From positions 1 through 38,621 of the forward strand of contig CAIWFB010000231.1 of the NCBI GenBank assembly GCA_903911825.1: a stretch of 38,621 nucleotides of DNA, read 5' to 3'. Source of the DNA: an uncultured Verrucomicrobia subdivision 3 bacterium. GTDB taxonomy: Bacteria > Verrucomicrobiota > Verrucomicrobiia > Limisphaerales > UBA11358. A program made the position numbers and the translations under genes. Under the pieces are notes generated by a model. It did not search any database. It was given only the letters and a program-made list of their open reading frames with translations, and was not told the DNA's origin. Shown here piece after piece: positions 1 through 9,189 of the stretch; position 1 is the stretch's first letter, and the number at the start of each line of letters is the position of its first letter.

Positions 1-1311
1 CAAGTTGGGCGCGAACTGAAACTCAATCACGTCTAGGCCGGAAGAAAGTAGCGCAGGCGTCTCGCCTGCACCGGTGCGCTCACCCGGCAGGCGAGACGCC
101 TGCGCTACATTGTTGATCGCCACATCAAACTTACTCTGCTTGAAGCCCAAATCGTCGAGCTGCTGGCTCACGGCTTTGGCGAGTTGCGGAACGATTTTTT
201 TACGCGCAGCGGAAAGCTTTTTGCCCGCGCTCAGGATCTCCGCATCCAGTTTTTCCAGCGCGGCGTTGAGGCGCGCGAGTTCGGCATCGCGACTTTCGAG
301 CGCGTGCAGTTTTTGTTTCGCTTCGTCACCGAACGCGATGACCTCGGCGAGCGTAGAACCATATTTGCGCTTGAGCGTGTGGAGCAGATTCAGACGCTCC
401 TCCACTTCCGCGAGACGCGCGGGATCCACGTCCACCTTGTCGGCGTAGCGGGAAAGCTCGGTCTGCAACTCGCGCAACGTCTCCGTGGCTTGCGCGTGCA
501 ATTCCGTCAGATTCGCCGCGCCCGCATCCACGCGCGTCAATTCCGCCAACACACGACCGATGACACCCGACTGCGTGAGGAGCGAACTTTCGTTCTCGCT
601 CAACGCGTCGAGTGCGGCCTGACTTAATTGCAGCAACTTCGCGGCGTTACTACCGCGCAAAAATTCTTCCTCCACCGCCGCTTCTTCATCGGGCGCGAGG
701 CGCGCGGCGGAAATTTCCTGGACTTGAAACCGCAGCAGATCGAGCTGCTGAGCGTAAGTTTTCTCGTCAACGATGAGCGCCGCTTTTTCGTCGGCCAACA
801 CGCCGCGCCGCCGCACCAGTTCGCCGAAGGCGTCGCGTTCTTTTTCCAGACCGCCGAACGCATCCAAAATCAATAGTTGTTTGCCCGCGTGCAGCAACGA
901 CTGGTGATCGTGCGGGCCGTGCATGTCCACGAGCCATTCGCCGATGCTGCCGAGCGTGGCAAGCGTGGTGGCGGAACCGTTGATGAACTGCCGATTCGTG
1001 CCCGCGCTGGTGAACGTGCGCTTGAGCACGAGCTGATGTTCCTCGCACGGTTCGAGGCCGTTCTCTTCCAGAAAAATTTTGAGCGGGGCGCGCAGTTTTT
1101 TGACATCAAACACCGCTTCCACCGAGCAACTGTCCTCGCCGCTGCGGATGAGCGTGCGGTCGGCGCGTTCGCCCAGCACCAGATTGAGCGCGCCGAGGAT
1201 GATGGATTTGCCCGCGCCGGTCTCGCCCGTGATGACGTTGCAACCCGGCTGGAGTTCCAGCGTGAGGTCGCTGACGAGAGCGAGATTTTTGATGCGCAGC
1301 GTGGTTAACAT
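1..1311 (-). CDS. recN: DNA repair protein RecN, 5' part (runs off the window)
   Basis: RecN is an SMC-like ATPase that acts in recombinational repair of double-strand breaks. The first 437 codons are visible; the C-terminal end with the ABC signature lies beyond the window edge. The N-terminus has a textbook Walker A (GETGAGKS, residues 29-36), followed by LGERAD, the RecN-typical QFING and the VDMHGPHDHQSLL segment. Near the window edge the conserved stretch around DVIEFQFAPN is readable. The ATG at 1311 is chosen because the family begins with ML..L.I.N..L; no Shine-Dalgarno sequence is visible. The oddity is about 21 residues (roughly 402-422) encoded by a perfect inverted repeat, placed between the conserved SKFDVAI and GLDVIEF segments without breaking the frame. 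Identity is near certain from the motifs; whether the inserted segment is tolerated is inferred from the frame staying open. Confidence 0.96.
   Translation of the reverse strand, partial: MLTTLRIKNLALVSDLTLELQPGCNVITGETGAGKSIILGALNLVLGERADRTLIRSGEDSCSVEAVFDVKKLRAPLKIFLEENGLEPCEEHQLVLKRTFTSAGTNRQFINGSATTLATLGSIGEWLVDMHGPHDHQSLLHAGKQLLILDAFGGLEKERDAFGELVRRRGVLADEKAALIVDEKTYAQQLDLLRFQVQEISAARLAPDEEAAVEEEFLRGSNAAKLLQLSQAALDALSENESSLLTQSGVIGRVLAELTRVDAGAANLTELHAQATETLRELQTELSRYADKVDVDPARLAEVEERLNLLHTLKRKYGSTLAEVIAFGDEAKQKLHALESRDAELARLNAALEKLDAEILSAGKKLSAARKKIVPQLAKAVSQQLDDLGFKQSKFDVAINNVAQASRLPGERTGAGETPALLSSGLDVIEFQFAPNL
48..108. repeat. REPIN-like inverted repeat inside recN
   Basis: Two perfectly complementary 22-base arms (48-69 and 87-108) are separated by 17 bases. 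Each arm starts with GTAG, read inward, and then holds its own small hairpin (GCAGGCG, three-base loop, CGCCTGC). GTAG followed by a hairpin is the hallmark of REP sequences, and two REPs head to head make a REPIN. The element is read through in frame as part of recN. Two divergent relatives sit at 11334-11407 and 12148-12269. No REP-associated tyrosine transposase is present in this window. Confidence 0.8.
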
Positions 1312-1486
1312 GGCCGAATTACGAGCCACAGATAAACACAGATGCGGACAGATTGAAAAAGGAAATTGATGCCTATGGATTATTTTTAATTCGTCAGGTT
1401 TTTTCGCGGATGAATTGGAGGCGCGCGTCCGGGACGTTTCAAAAATATTGTAGTGGCTTGCGTCATCGCGTTCCCGCTCAACCTGA

Positions 1487-1516
1487 CCCTCTTCCCGCTA
1501 AAACGCGGGGCGAGGG
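1487..1516. repeat. imperfect palindrome between recN and the M13 peptidase gene
   Basis: CCCTC (1487-1491) pairs with GAGGG (1512-1516), and inside it CCCGC (1494-1498) pairs with GCGGG (1505-1509). It lies just downstream of the stop of the minus-strand peptidase gene. There is no T-run on either strand, so it is a poor intrinsic terminator. It resembles a worn dispersed palindrome. The rest of the 220-base gap holds no supported gene. Confidence 0.4.
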
Positions 1517-1531
1517 AAGGAAATCGGCGCG

Positions 1532-3571
1532 TCACCAAATGACGGCGCGTTTCTCGGGGGCGAGCCAGAGGGGGCTGCCTTCCTTGATGTCGAAGGCTTG
1601 ATAAAATTCCGCGACGTGCAGCAGCGGGCCATAGGCGCGGAAGCGTCCGGGCGAATGCGGGTCCACGGTGATGAGGCGTTGCTGTTCGGCGGGGCGGATG
1701 TTCGTGCGCCAGATCTGGGCGAAGGAGAGATAGAAGCGTTGTTCGGGCGTGAAGCCATCGAGGTTCTGGCGGGCGGCAGGATTTTTGGTGAGGGCGCGTT
1801 GGAGGGCTTCGTAGCTGATGTTCACGCCGCCGAGGTCGGCAAGGTTTTCGCCGAGGGTGAGTTTGCCGTTCACGTGCAAGCCGGGGAGGGCTTCGAAGCT
1901 GTTGTATTGTTCGACGACGAGTTGCGCGCGGTCGTCGAAGGCTTTCGCATCGGCTTCGCTCCACCAATCGTTGAGATTGCCGTCGGCGTCAAATTTGCGG
2001 CCTTGGTCATCGTAGCCGTGGGTGATTTCGTGGCCGATAACGACGCCGATGCCGCCGTAATTGACGGCGTCATCTTTGGTAAGGTCGAAGAAGGGCGGCT
2101 GAAGAATGCCAGCGGGGAAGACGATCTCGTTCTGGTCGGGGCTGAAGTAAGCGTTGACGGTTTCGGGCGTCATGTGCCATTCGCTGCGGTCCACGGGCTG
2201 GCCGACGCGGGCGCTTTCGCGGCGAGATTCAAAGGCGGCGGCGCGGCGGTAGTTGCCGAGGAAATCGTCGCGGCGCACGACGACACTGGAGTAATCGCGG
2301 AATTTGTCAGGGTGACCGATTTTGACAGTGAAGCGGGCGAACTTGGCGAGGGCTTTGGCGCGCGTGGCATCGGTCATCCACGGAACTTTCTCGAGGCGGT
2401 CATGGAACACGGCGCGCAAGTTGGTGACGAGTTCATTCATGCGGGCGCGGGCGGCGGGGGGGAAATATTTCTCGACGTAAAGCTGGCCGAGGGCTTCGCC
2501 GATGGTGCCGTCGATGACTTTGGCGGAACGTTTCCAGCGCGGTTCCGGCTCGGGCTGACCGCTCAGGGTTTTGCCGAAGAAATTAAAATTCTCCTGCTCA
2601 AAAGCGGCGGGCAAAAAGGAGGCGCTGCCGTGGACGAGTTTCCAGCGGAGATAAATTTTCCATTCGGACAAGGAGCGTTGCTCGACGAGGTCATTAAGGG
2701 CGGTGAAGAATTCCGGCTGCCCCACGATTTCGTAAGCGGGCGTCCCGAGGCCGACGCCGGCGAAATAAATATCCCAATGCAACGCCGGCGTGCTGGCGGT
2801 GAATTCGCTGCCGGAGAACTTGTTGTAATTCTTGTTGGGGTCGCGCAATTCCACGCGGGAACGGCTGACGCGCGCGAGGTCAGTCTCTAGCAAAACCAAC
2901 GTGCCAGCATGCGCTTCGGCGTCGGCAGGTTTTTCGCCGAGCAGTTCGAACATGCGCTGGACGTGGAGGCGATAGGCGTAAAGTTTTTCGGCGAAACTTT
3001 CCTGGAGATAATAATCGCGGTCGGGCAGCGAAAGACCGCCTTGGCCGAGGTCCACGCAATAAATCGAGCTGTTCTTGGAATCGGGACCGACGCCCGCGCC
3101 GAACATCCCGCCAATGCCGCGTTCATGAAAATCTGCGAGCAAGGCGATGAGGTCGCGGGACGATTTAATGCGATCAATGCGTTTCAAATCATCGGCGATG
3201 GGCTGGATGCCAAGGGCTTCGATGCGATTGGTGTCCATGGCGGACGCATAGAACGCCCCGACTTGTTGGCGTGGCGTGAGATTGGTGCCAGAGCTGGCTT
3301 CGGCGGCGGCGGCATCGAGAATCTCGTGGATGAGATACCAGTTGCGTTCGGCAAGTTCGGAGAAAGCGGCCCAACGAGATTTGTCGGCGGGCACGGGATT
3401 ATTCTTCACCCAGGAGCCGTTGGCGTAACGGTAGAAGTCGGTGCCGGGGTCCACGGAGCGATCCATGTAATCCACGGAGAACGCGGGCACGCGCGGGGCG
3501 TCGGCCGCAGGCGCGGGCTGCACCGCGATGAGTAAACCCAAGACCAGTGAGGAGAAAATTGTTTTATTCAT
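1532..3571 (-). CDS. secreted M13 (neprilysin/PepO-like) zinc metallopeptidase
   Basis: This 679-residue protein has the full M13 layout: a signal peptide (residues 1 to about 23, ending in a PAPA cleavage region), the N-terminal M13 domain, the NAYFSPDQNEIVFPAGILQP signature, the zinc motif HEITH at about residues 514-518, and GENLADLGG at about 574-582 supplying the third ligand (Glu) and the active-site Asp. M13 enzymes cleave peptides outside the cytoplasm, usually in the periplasm; the substrate here is unknown. The ATG at 3571 is chosen over the reading frame's 15-codon upstream extension because it puts the signal peptide at the N-terminus. It stands alone, with recN about 220 bases downstream and a nucleotide-binding protein gene upstream in the same direction. 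No promoter or terminator is obvious. Confidence 0.95.
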   Translation of the reverse strand: MNKTIFSSLVLGLLIAVQPAPAADAPRVPAFSVDYMDRSVDPGTDFYRYANGSWVKNNPVPADKSRWAAFSELAERNWYLIHEILDAAAAEASSGTNLTPRQQVGAFYASAMDTNRIEALGIQPIADDLKRIDRIKSSRDLIALLADFHERGIGGMFGAGVGPDSKNSSIYCVDLGQGGLSLPDRDYYLQESFAEKLYAYRLHVQRMFELLGEKPADAEAHAGTLVLLETDLARVSRSRVELRDPNKNYNKFSGSEFTASTPALHWDIYFAGVGLGTPAYEIVGQPEFFTALNDLVEQRSLSEWKIYLRWKLVHGSASFLPAAFEQENFNFFGKTLSGQPEPEPRWKRSAKVIDGTIGEALGQLYVEKYFPPAARARMNELVTNLRAVFHDRLEKVPWMTDATRAKALAKFARFTVKIGHPDKFRDYSSVVVRRDDFLGNYRRAAAFESRRESARVGQPVDRSEWHMTPETVNAYFSPDQNEIVFPAGILQPPFFDLTKDDAVNYGGIGVVIGHEITHGYDDQGRKFDADGNLNDWWSEADAKAFDDRAQLVVEQYNSFEALPGLHVNGKLTLGENLADLGGVNISYEALQRALTKNPAARQNLDGFTPEQRFYLSFAQIWRTNIRPAEQQRLITVDPHSPGRFRAYGPLLHVAEFYQAFDIKEGSPLWLAPEKRAVIW

Positions 3572-3714
3572 AATGCACGAGCGAGGCGATAATACGCCTT
3601 TGCGGGCGGCTGGCAAAGCGGAAGTGCATCAGAGCGCAACGGATGAAAGTCCCGGGAGCTCAAGGCGAATTTTGCGTCAGGGCACGACGGCGGTTCGGCC
3701 CACCGCGAGACCGT

Positions 3715-4080
3715 TCAGGCGGCTTTGATCAACTTATCCATGTGGCGAATCCGCTCGACGAGCACTTGCATGACGTGCGTGGCGAAGAAAGGATTTTGCT
3801 GGATGAGGCGTTGGAAACGGCCAGCGTCCAATCTGGCAAGACTCGCGGCTTCGCGAGCGACGACGGTGGCGCCACGGGGCGATTGGTCGATGATGGCCAT
3901 TTCGCCGATGATCGCGCCGCGCACAGATTGTTCGACGACTTGGCCGGAAACGATCACGTCGAGCGTGCCTTCGAGCAGAACATACATGCCATCGGGCGCA
4001 TCGCCGGCGGAAAAAAGCGTTTGCCCCGGCGCGAGGCGCACCGGATTGGTTTCATGCGAGAAGAGATTTGCCGGATTCAT
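3715..4080 (-). CDS. single-domain cyclic-nucleotide-binding protein
   Basis: This is a 121-residue CAP/CRP-type cyclic-nucleotide-binding domain with no DNA-binding helix-turn-helix and no other domain. The beta-roll (GQTLFSAGDAPDGMYVLLEG) and the phosphate-binding cassette are intact, with Glu60 in GEMAIID and Arg69 in PRGATV. Binding of cAMP or cGMP is therefore possible on sequence grounds. Stand-alone domains of this kind act as sensors for partner proteins; no partner is evident here. The ATG at 4080 is preferred over an upstream in-frame ATG at 4164, because the intervening 28 residues do not look like the family and the later start leaves room for a promoter region facing holB. The gene lies 143 bases upstream of the M13 peptidase gene on the same strand. 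Confidence 0.85.
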   Translation of the reverse strand: MNPANLFSHETNPVRLAPGQTLFSAGDAPDGMYVLLEGTLDVIVSGQVVEQSVRGAIIGEMAIIDQSPRGATVVAREAASLARLDAGRFQRLIQQNPFFATHVMQVLVERIRHMDKLIKAA

Positions 4081-4183
4081 CGGGAGGGAGCTTAAATTAC
4101 GACGGCGTGCCGCCCAAGTTACAATCCGGTGACACGGAAGTTCCGTTGCTTGCGAGGCGGGCATTGATTATTTTACGGCGCGC

Positions 4184-5209
4184 ATGGCATTCACCGAATA
4201 TTCCGAATCGTCCCAAGGCGTTCAGCTCCTGCAACGGTCGCTGGCGCGTGGACGGCTGGGTCATGCCTACCTCTTCACCGGCGACCAGATGGACGGCCTT
4301 GAAACCATCGCGCGCACGCTGGCGAAGACGTTGAATTGTCTCGCGCCGATCCGGACGGATGGCAACGCGACGGATTGCTGCGATGCGTGTGCGAATTGCC
4401 GCAAAATCGGCGAAGACATCCACAGCGATGTGCATTGGGCGCGGCCAGAATCGAAATCGCGCATCATCACGATAGATCAGATGCGCGACCTGATGCAGCA
4501 GATCCAGCTCAAGCCGACGGAAGCGGGCTACAAGATCGCGGTCATCGCGGGCGCAGATCGGCTGAACACGCAAGCGGCGAATGCCTTTCTCAAAACGCTC
4601 GAAGAACCGCCGCCAAAATCCATTCTGGTGCTGCTCACCACGGAGCCCTCGCGCCTGTTGGAAACGATTTTATCGCGTTGCCTGCGGCTGAATTTCTCGG
4701 CGGAAACGGCGCGGGCGCTTTCAGCGGAACAGGCGATGTGGTTGCAAAAGTTCAGCTCTGCCGCGTCCGGCGAACAGAAGAGTTTACTGGGGCGCTATCG
4801 GTTGCTCGATGCGTTGCTGCAACATCTCAACGGCATTCGCGCGCAGGTGGACGAGACGTTAAGCGCCCGTTCGCCGCTGGAAAAATACGATGACGCGGAA
4901 AAAAATCTGCGCGAGAAGTGGGAAGATGAGTTGAAAGCGGGCATCGAAGCCGAATATCGTCGTCAACGCGGCGAAGTGCTGTCGCTCTTGCAATGGTGGC
5001 TGCGCGATGTGTGGTTGCATTCGCTCGCGGCGGGCGAGGAATTGCTGCATCTGCCGCAGATCTACGGCGCGGATGAAGTCGCCAAACGAATCACCACGCG
5101 GCAGGCGCAGGAGAATCTCGTGGTGCTCGAACAGACGCAGCGCCTGCTCTACAGCAACGTGCAGGAAGCGCTCGCGCTCGAAGTCGGCCTGCTGAAATTG
5201 CAGCTCTGA
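4184..5209 (+). CDS. holB: DNA polymerase III subunit delta'
   Basis: This 341-residue protein is a clamp-loader subunit of the DNA polymerase III holoenzyme. The N-terminal AAA+-like region keeps the zinc cluster (Cys52, Cys65/66, Cys69, Cys72) and a degenerate P-loop (GDQMDGLETI, residues 33-42) that lacks the GKT needed for ATP binding, as expected for delta'. Further on come ADRLNTQAANAFLKTLEEPP and the SRC motif (residues 164-166), which in this family supplies the arginine finger to a neighbouring subunit. The alpha-helical collar domain follows. It is the first gene of a plus-strand run, with the next gene starting 4 bases after its stop. The ATG at 4184 gives the usual N-terminus. Confidence 0.93.
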   Translation: MAFTEYSESSQGVQLLQRSLARGRLGHAYLFTGDQMDGLETIARTLAKTLNCLAPIRTDGNATDCCDACANCRKIGEDIHSDVHWARPESKSRIITIDQMRDLMQQIQLKPTEAGYKIAVIAGADRLNTQAANAFLKTLEEPPPKSILVLLTTEPSRLLETILSRCLRLNFSAETARALSAEQAMWLQKFSSAASGEQKSLLGRYRLLDALLQHLNGIRAQVDETLSARSPLEKYDDAEKNLREKWEDELKAGIEAEYRRQRGEVLSLLQWWLRDVWLHSLAAGEELLHLPQIYGADEVAKRITTRQAQENLVVLEQTQRLLYSNVQEALALEVGLLKLQL

Positions 5210-5213
5210 CGCA

Positions 5214-6602
5214 ATGAAACCGCTCACCGCGCTGAAACTCTTCACGCTCGCCTTCGGACTCTTCCTCGGCCTATGCCTCTGGAAATTCGGTAATCCCGTC
5301 ATTCTTGATCACAAAATCCCCGCACCAACTTCGCTGGCAGAACTGCTGAATGACCCGTGGCCGACGCATTGGGCGCGGTGGTTTCTACTACCGCTCGTGG
5401 CGTGGGGTGGACTGCTGGCTCTGGCGGAGAAATTTTCTTGGCCACAATCGCGCTGGCTCTGGCAGTTACCGCTCGGTTGGTTAGGATGGCAATTCGTCTC
5501 CGCTACCCAAACCGTGGACGCAACGTTGACCGAGGCGACGCTCTGGCAATTTTCCGGCTGTGTGGCGTGTTATTTTGTCGGCGCCTTTATTTTTTCACGC
5601 GAAAACCGCTGGCGGTGGTTGCTGCCCGGCGTGCTGGCGGCCTTCACGTTTTGCCTGATTCGCGGCGCCGAGCAGCGGCTTTACGAATTTCCCACCAATT
5701 ATCAGGTGCTGACCGAGGGCGAACGTGGTGGCTGGACGAATTTTCCGCCGGAAACCCTCGTCAGCATGAAGGCCGATAACGTCATCATAACAACGAACGG
5801 AGTGGACGTGGCGAATCCGGTATTCTTAAAGAAATTTGCGCAAGGCCGCGTCGCGGGAACGATGGTTTATCCGAATGCGCTGGCGGGCGTCATCCTCCTG
5901 CTCTGGCCACTCGCTTTAGTTTTAGCCTTAGGCACCACGCGAGCCATGAAGCCGCTAATTCGTTTCGCCGTCATCGCGATGACCGTTTTTATGGGAGGAG
6001 CGGTGTTATTTTGGACGGGTTCTAAATTGGGTTGGCTGATCGCCATCGCACTGGCGGGGCTTTGCCTGTTGCGACTGGATTGGTCGAAGAAACTCAAGAT
6101 TACAGCCATCACTTTGGTCGTGCTCGGCGGGCTGGGCGTTTTTACCGTGCGCTTCCATAATTACTTTGCCGCTGGAGCCACCAGCGTGGGGGCGCGGTTT
6201 GATTATTGGCATGCCGCCGTCCAAACGACCACCACCAAACCGATCTTCGGCAGCGGGCCAGGAACATTTCAGCGGCCTTACGCCCATCTCAAAGCGCCCG
6301 AGTCCGAAATGGCGCGCCTTACTCACAATGATTACCTTGAACAATTCTCCGATTCTGGCGTTATCGGGGGTGCGACGTTTGTGGCTTGGATTGGATTTGC
6401 GCTGTTGGCGGCAGGCAAAAAACTGTGGCCAGGCAAAGAATGGGTTATGTTTGCCATCTTTATTGGACTACTGGGTTGGTTTTCGCAAAGTCTTGGAGAA
6501 TTCGGACTGTATATTCCGACTTGTTGGCTAGCTTTTACGTTATTGGGCGGATTGATTGGCGGAAAGCGGATTGAATTCGACAATAAACCAGCAAACCGCT
6601 AG
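5214..6602 (+). CDS. O-antigen ligase/polymerase-like membrane protein
   Basis: The 462-residue protein is mostly hydrophobic, with about ten or more membrane segments, starting with one at residues 6-25. After the first membrane bundle lies a soluble loop (about residues 150-205). The conserved Wzy_C-type region follows: GARFDYWHAA, then GSGPGTF, then THNDYLEQFSDSGVIGG near residue 370. That order matches O-antigen ligases and related polymerases, which transfer or join lipid-linked sugar chains on the periplasmic face. The substrate cannot be told from the sequence. Its start lies 4 bases after holB and its stop 9 bases before aroQ, so it is probably cotranscribed with housekeeping genes. 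That grouping is likely positional, not functional. Confidence 0.82.
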   Translation: MKPLTALKLFTLAFGLFLGLCLWKFGNPVILDHKIPAPTSLAELLNDPWPTHWARWFLLPLVAWGGLLALAEKFSWPQSRWLWQLPLGWLGWQFVSATQTVDATLTEATLWQFSGCVACYFVGAFIFSRENRWRWLLPGVLAAFTFCLIRGAEQRLYEFPTNYQVLTEGERGGWTNFPPETLVSMKADNVIITTNGVDVANPVFLKKFAQGRVAGTMVYPNALAGVILLLWPLALVLALGTTRAMKPLIRFAVIAMTVFMGGAVLFWTGSKLGWLIAIALAGLCLLRLDWSKKLKITAITLVVLGGLGVFTVRFHNYFAAGATSVGARFDYWHAAVQTTTTKPIFGSGPGTFQRPYAHLKAPESEMARLTHNDYLEQFSDSGVIGGATFVAWIGFALLAAGKKLWPGKEWVMFAIFIGLLGWFSQSLGEFGLYIPTCWLAFTLLGGLIGGKRIEFDNKPANR

Positions 6603-6611
6603 TCTTCCCAC

Positions 6612-7043
6612 ATGAAAATTTTGTTCCTCAATGGACCAAACTTGAATTTACTCGGCACCCGTGAACCCGAAGTCTATGGTCGCCTGACCTTGGCGGACAT
6701 CGAAGCCGAAGTTCGCCAGCGGGCCAGCCAGTTGAAAGTAGAAGTGGACTTTCGCCAGACCAATCAAGAAGGCGAACTGGTTAACTGGATTCAGGAGGCC
6801 AAGGGAAAATTTCAGGCAATTGTCATCAATGCTGCTGCTTACACTCATACGAGTGTGGCTTTGCGTGACACCATTTCCGCCGTCGGTGTGCCCACAATAG
6901 AAATTCATCTTTCCAACATCCACGCTCGCGAAGAATTCCGGCATAAGTCGCTGATCGCCCCCGTTTGCAAGGGCCAAATCTGCGGGTTCGGGGCAAAATC
7001 ATACATTCTAGGACTCGAGGCAGCCATTTACGTTAACGCATGA
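6612..7043 (+). CDS. aroQ: type II 3-dehydroquinate dehydratase
   Basis: This enzyme removes water from 3-dehydroquinate to give 3-dehydroshikimate, the third step of the shikimate pathway, in the cytoplasm. The 143-residue length is normal for the type II dodecameric family. The active-site residues are in place: Arg17, catalytic Tyr22 in the flexible lid, Asn73, His79, His99, Arg106 and Arg110. These are offset by exactly two from the Mycobacterium tuberculosis numbering. The usual PG after the active-site Asn is replaced by AA (NAAAYTHTS). It starts 9 bases after the preceding membrane-protein gene and is followed by accB and accC, an arrangement common in bacteria, though the efp gene often found next to accB is missing here. 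Confidence 0.97.
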   Translation: MKILFLNGPNLNLLGTREPEVYGRLTLADIEAEVRQRASQLKVEVDFRQTNQEGELVNWIQEAKGKFQAIVINAAAYTHTSVALRDTISAVGVPTIEIHLSNIHAREEFRHKSLIAPVCKGQICGFGAKSYILGLEAAIYVNA

Positions 7044-7089
7044 CCAAAAAACACATTTTTTCACCGAATAACTTTTGAAAAAATGGACT

Positions 7090-7118
7090 TGACCTTCGGC
7101 CAACCAGAAAATAGGATA
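7090..7118 (+). promoter_or_regulatory. candidate sigma70-type promoter of accBC
   Basis: TTGACC (7090-7095) and TAGGAT (7113-7118) are separated by 17 bases, matching five and four of the six consensus positions. They lie in the AT-rich 182-base gap between aroQ and accB. This would give a leader of roughly 100 bases before the GTG start and let accBC be expressed apart from the upstream genes. The match is by eye only. Confidence 0.45.
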
Positions 7119-7225
7119 GCCTTCGAAACGGAATTTTAACTGGATTGGAATTCATTTTCCAGCCTGTTTTACCAACTTGGCCATAAAAAAAGCCAGCTTA
7201 TTTAATTCTTTAACGAAAACGCATC

Positions 7226-7696
7226 GTGGACCTAAAAGATATCAAAGCCATCATTGATTTGATGAAGAAAAACTCCATTACGGAGTTCGAACTAGAACAA
7301 CAAGATTCCAAATTGCGCCTGAAACGGGGACTGAATGGTGGTGGCGCAATCCAGTCTGATGAGTTAGTGCAATACACTCCGGCGATCCAAACGATTGCGC
7401 CTAATTTATCCGCCCCGCAGGTTCCCATTACCCCGGTCGCTCCGGTGGCAACTGGAGAAATCGACCTCAAATCACCAATGATCGGAACCTTTTATCGTTC
7501 ATCATCGCCAGAATCTGGCTCCTATGTTGAAGTTGGCTCGGAAGTGAACGGCGAAACGGTGGTTTGCATCATCGAAGCTATGAAAGTCATGAACGAAATA
7601 AAAGCCGAGATCAAAGGTGTTGTTACCCAAATCTTGGTGGAAAATGGTAAGCCGGTAGAATTCGGCCAACCGCTCTTCAAGGTTCGTCCAATCTGA
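7226..7696 (+). CDS. accB: acetyl-CoA carboxylase biotin carboxyl carrier protein
   Basis: This 156-residue protein carries the biotin that moves CO2 from biotin carboxylase to carboxyltransferase in malonyl-CoA synthesis. The N-terminal domain (about 1-35, MDLKDIKAIIDLMKKN) is typical of AccB. A Pro/Ala-rich linker follows (about 50-75), then the biotinyl domain (about 78-156) with the modified Lys120 in EAMKVMN. Biotinyl domains are flat beta-barrels, and the thumb-containing sequence GTFYRSSSPES is present. The start is a GTG at 7226; no other start keeps the conserved N-terminus. accC follows after 42 bases. Together they form the biotin carboxylase half of the enzyme; accA and accD are not in the window. 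Confidence 0.96.
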   Translation: MDLKDIKAIIDLMKKNSITEFELEQQDSKLRLKRGLNGGGAIQSDELVQYTPAIQTIAPNLSAPQVPITPVAPVATGEIDLKSPMIGTFYRSSSPESGSYVEVGSEVNGETVVCIIEAMKVMNEIKAEIKGVVTQILVENGKPVEFGQPLFKVRPI

Positions 7697-7738
7697 TAGC
7701 TCCAGTGCGTTTCGGTCTTAACTGCATCTTGCCATATC

Positions 7739-9121
7739 ATGTTTGAAAAAGTTCTGGTAGCTAACCGCGGGGAAATTGCCGTCCGCATCATCCGCGCCTG
7801 CAAAGAATTGAATATCCGCACCGTGGCGGTTTATTCGGAGATTGATGCTAATTCCATGCATGTTCAGATGGCTGACGAAGCCATCTGTATCGGTAAAGCA
7901 GCTTCCTCTGAAAGCTATTTGCGCATTGATCGCATCATTAGTGCGGCCGAAATCGCGGATGTAGATGCCATTCACCCAGGTTATGGGTTCCTTTCAGAAA
8001 ACGCCCACTTCGCGGAAGTTTGCGAAAGCTGCAACATTCGTTTCATCGGTCCCAGCCCCCGCGCCATGAGCGCTTTGGAAGATAAGGCTGTGAGTCGCGC
8101 TTTGGCAAAACGCGCCGGAGTAGAAACGCCTCCCGGATCGGAAGGCATCGTGGAAAACGAGAAAGATGCTCTCGTGGTGGCCAAAAAGATTGGCTATCCG
8201 GTGATGATTAAAGCTGTCGCCGGTGGCGGCGGACGTGGCATGCGCATCGCGCACAATGATATTTCACTCGTCAAAGGTTATCACACAGCTCGCTCGGAAG
8301 CGGAAAAGTGCTTCGGCAACTCCGGTGTTTACATCGAGAAATTCATCGAGAATCCGCATCACATCGAAATCCAGATCCTCGGCGATAACAAGGGCAAGAT
8401 CATCCACCTTGGCGAACGCGACTGCTCCGTGCAACGCCGCAACCAAAAATTGATTGAGGAATCTCCTTCACCGTTATTGGAGAATAAATTCCGCAAATTA
8501 CGCGATAAAATCGGTAAAGCAGCTATCCGTATCGCCGAAGCCGCGCGTTACACCAATGCCGGCACGGTGGAATTCATCGTGGACGACAACGGCAATTTCT
8601 ATTTCCTCGAAGTCAACAAGCGCATTCAAGTTGAACATCCGGTGACAGAAGAAGTCACGGGCATTGATTTGGTTCGGGCCCAAATTGAAATTGCCATGGG
8701 CGAACCGCTCCGTTATTCGCAGAGCGACATCACCATGACGGGGCACGCAATTGAGTGCCGCATCAACGCCGAAGATCCGTTCGGTGATTTTCGCCCCAGT
8801 CCTGGCCGCATTGAGATGTATTACCAACCTGGTGGACGCGGCGTGCGCGTGGATACTCATGCTTACGCGGGCTACACCATTCCGCCAACTTACGACTCCA
8901 TGATTAGCAAACTCATCGTGCGCGGCAAAGACCGGCGCGATGCGATTGACCGCATGAATCGCGCGTTGAACGAATATCTCATCACCGGTGTAAAAACGAC
9001 CATTTCGTTCCAGCAAGCCATCATGCAGGATCCGAATTTCCGGCGCGGCGTTTATTCCACCAACTTTGTCGAACAATTACTCGGCGGTGCGCGGCGGGAA
9101 TTGATCGAAGAAAAATCTTAA
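7739..9121 (+). CDS. accC: acetyl-CoA carboxylase, biotin carboxylase subunit
   Basis: AccC uses ATP and bicarbonate to carboxylate the biotin on AccB. The 460-residue protein has all three parts: an N-terminal pre-ATP-grasp domain ([20 protein letters not shown]), the ATP-grasp domain with the glycine-rich loop (AGGGGRGMR), [10 protein letters not shown] and the catalytic [15 protein letters not shown] segment, and the C-terminal biotin-carboxylase domain with [13 protein letters not shown]. The position often occupied by Thr or Pro before [10 protein letters not shown] is Lys here, an apparently minor change. Length is normal. It follows accB by 42 bases and ends at a strong intrinsic terminator. 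Confidence 0.97.
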   Translation: MFEKVLVANRGEIAVRIIRACKELNIRTVAVYSEIDANSMHVQMADEAICIGKAASSESYLRIDRIISAAEIADVDAIHPGYGFLSENAHFAEVCESCNIRFIGPSPRAMSALEDKAVSRALAKRAGVETPPGSEGIVENEKDALVVAKKIGYPVMIKAVAGGGGRGMRIAHNDISLVKGYHTARSEAEKCFGNSGVYIEKFIENPHHIEIQILGDNKGKIIHLGERDCSVQRRNQKLIEESPSPLLENKFRKLRDKIGKAAIRIAEAARYTNAGTVEFIVDDNGNFYFLEVNKRIQVEHPVTEEVTGIDLVRAQIEIAMGEPLRYSQSDITMTGHAIECRINAEDPFGDFRPSPGRIEMYYQPGGRGVRVDTHAYAGYTIPPTYDSMISKLIVRGKDRRDAIDRMNRALNEYLITGVKTTISFQQAIMQDPNFRRGVYSTNFVEQLLGGARRELIEEKS

Positions 9122-9140
9122 TTTCCGGAGAACCTCAACT

Positions 9141-9174
9141 AAAACCAGACCCGCTGCGGCGCGTCTGGTTTTTT
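9141..9174 (+). terminator. intrinsic terminator after accC
   Basis: A perfect 10-bp stem (9141-9150 with 9163-9172) closes a 12-base GC-rich loop and runs into a T-rich tract. It begins 19 bases after the accC stop codon and ends the accBC unit. Confidence 0.88.
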
Positions 9175-9189
9175 GTTTTAGAATTACAT

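Noticed and set aside
1322-1345. Short CACAGAT-type direct repeats beside recN
   Set aside because: Two imperfect copies only; too short and degenerate to call a feature.
1598-2890. A 430-codon plus-strand open frame
   Set aside because: It lies opposite the M13 peptidase gene, which has clear catalytic motifs; the Gly/Ala/Val/Glu-rich translation is typical of an antisense shadow in GC-rich DNA.
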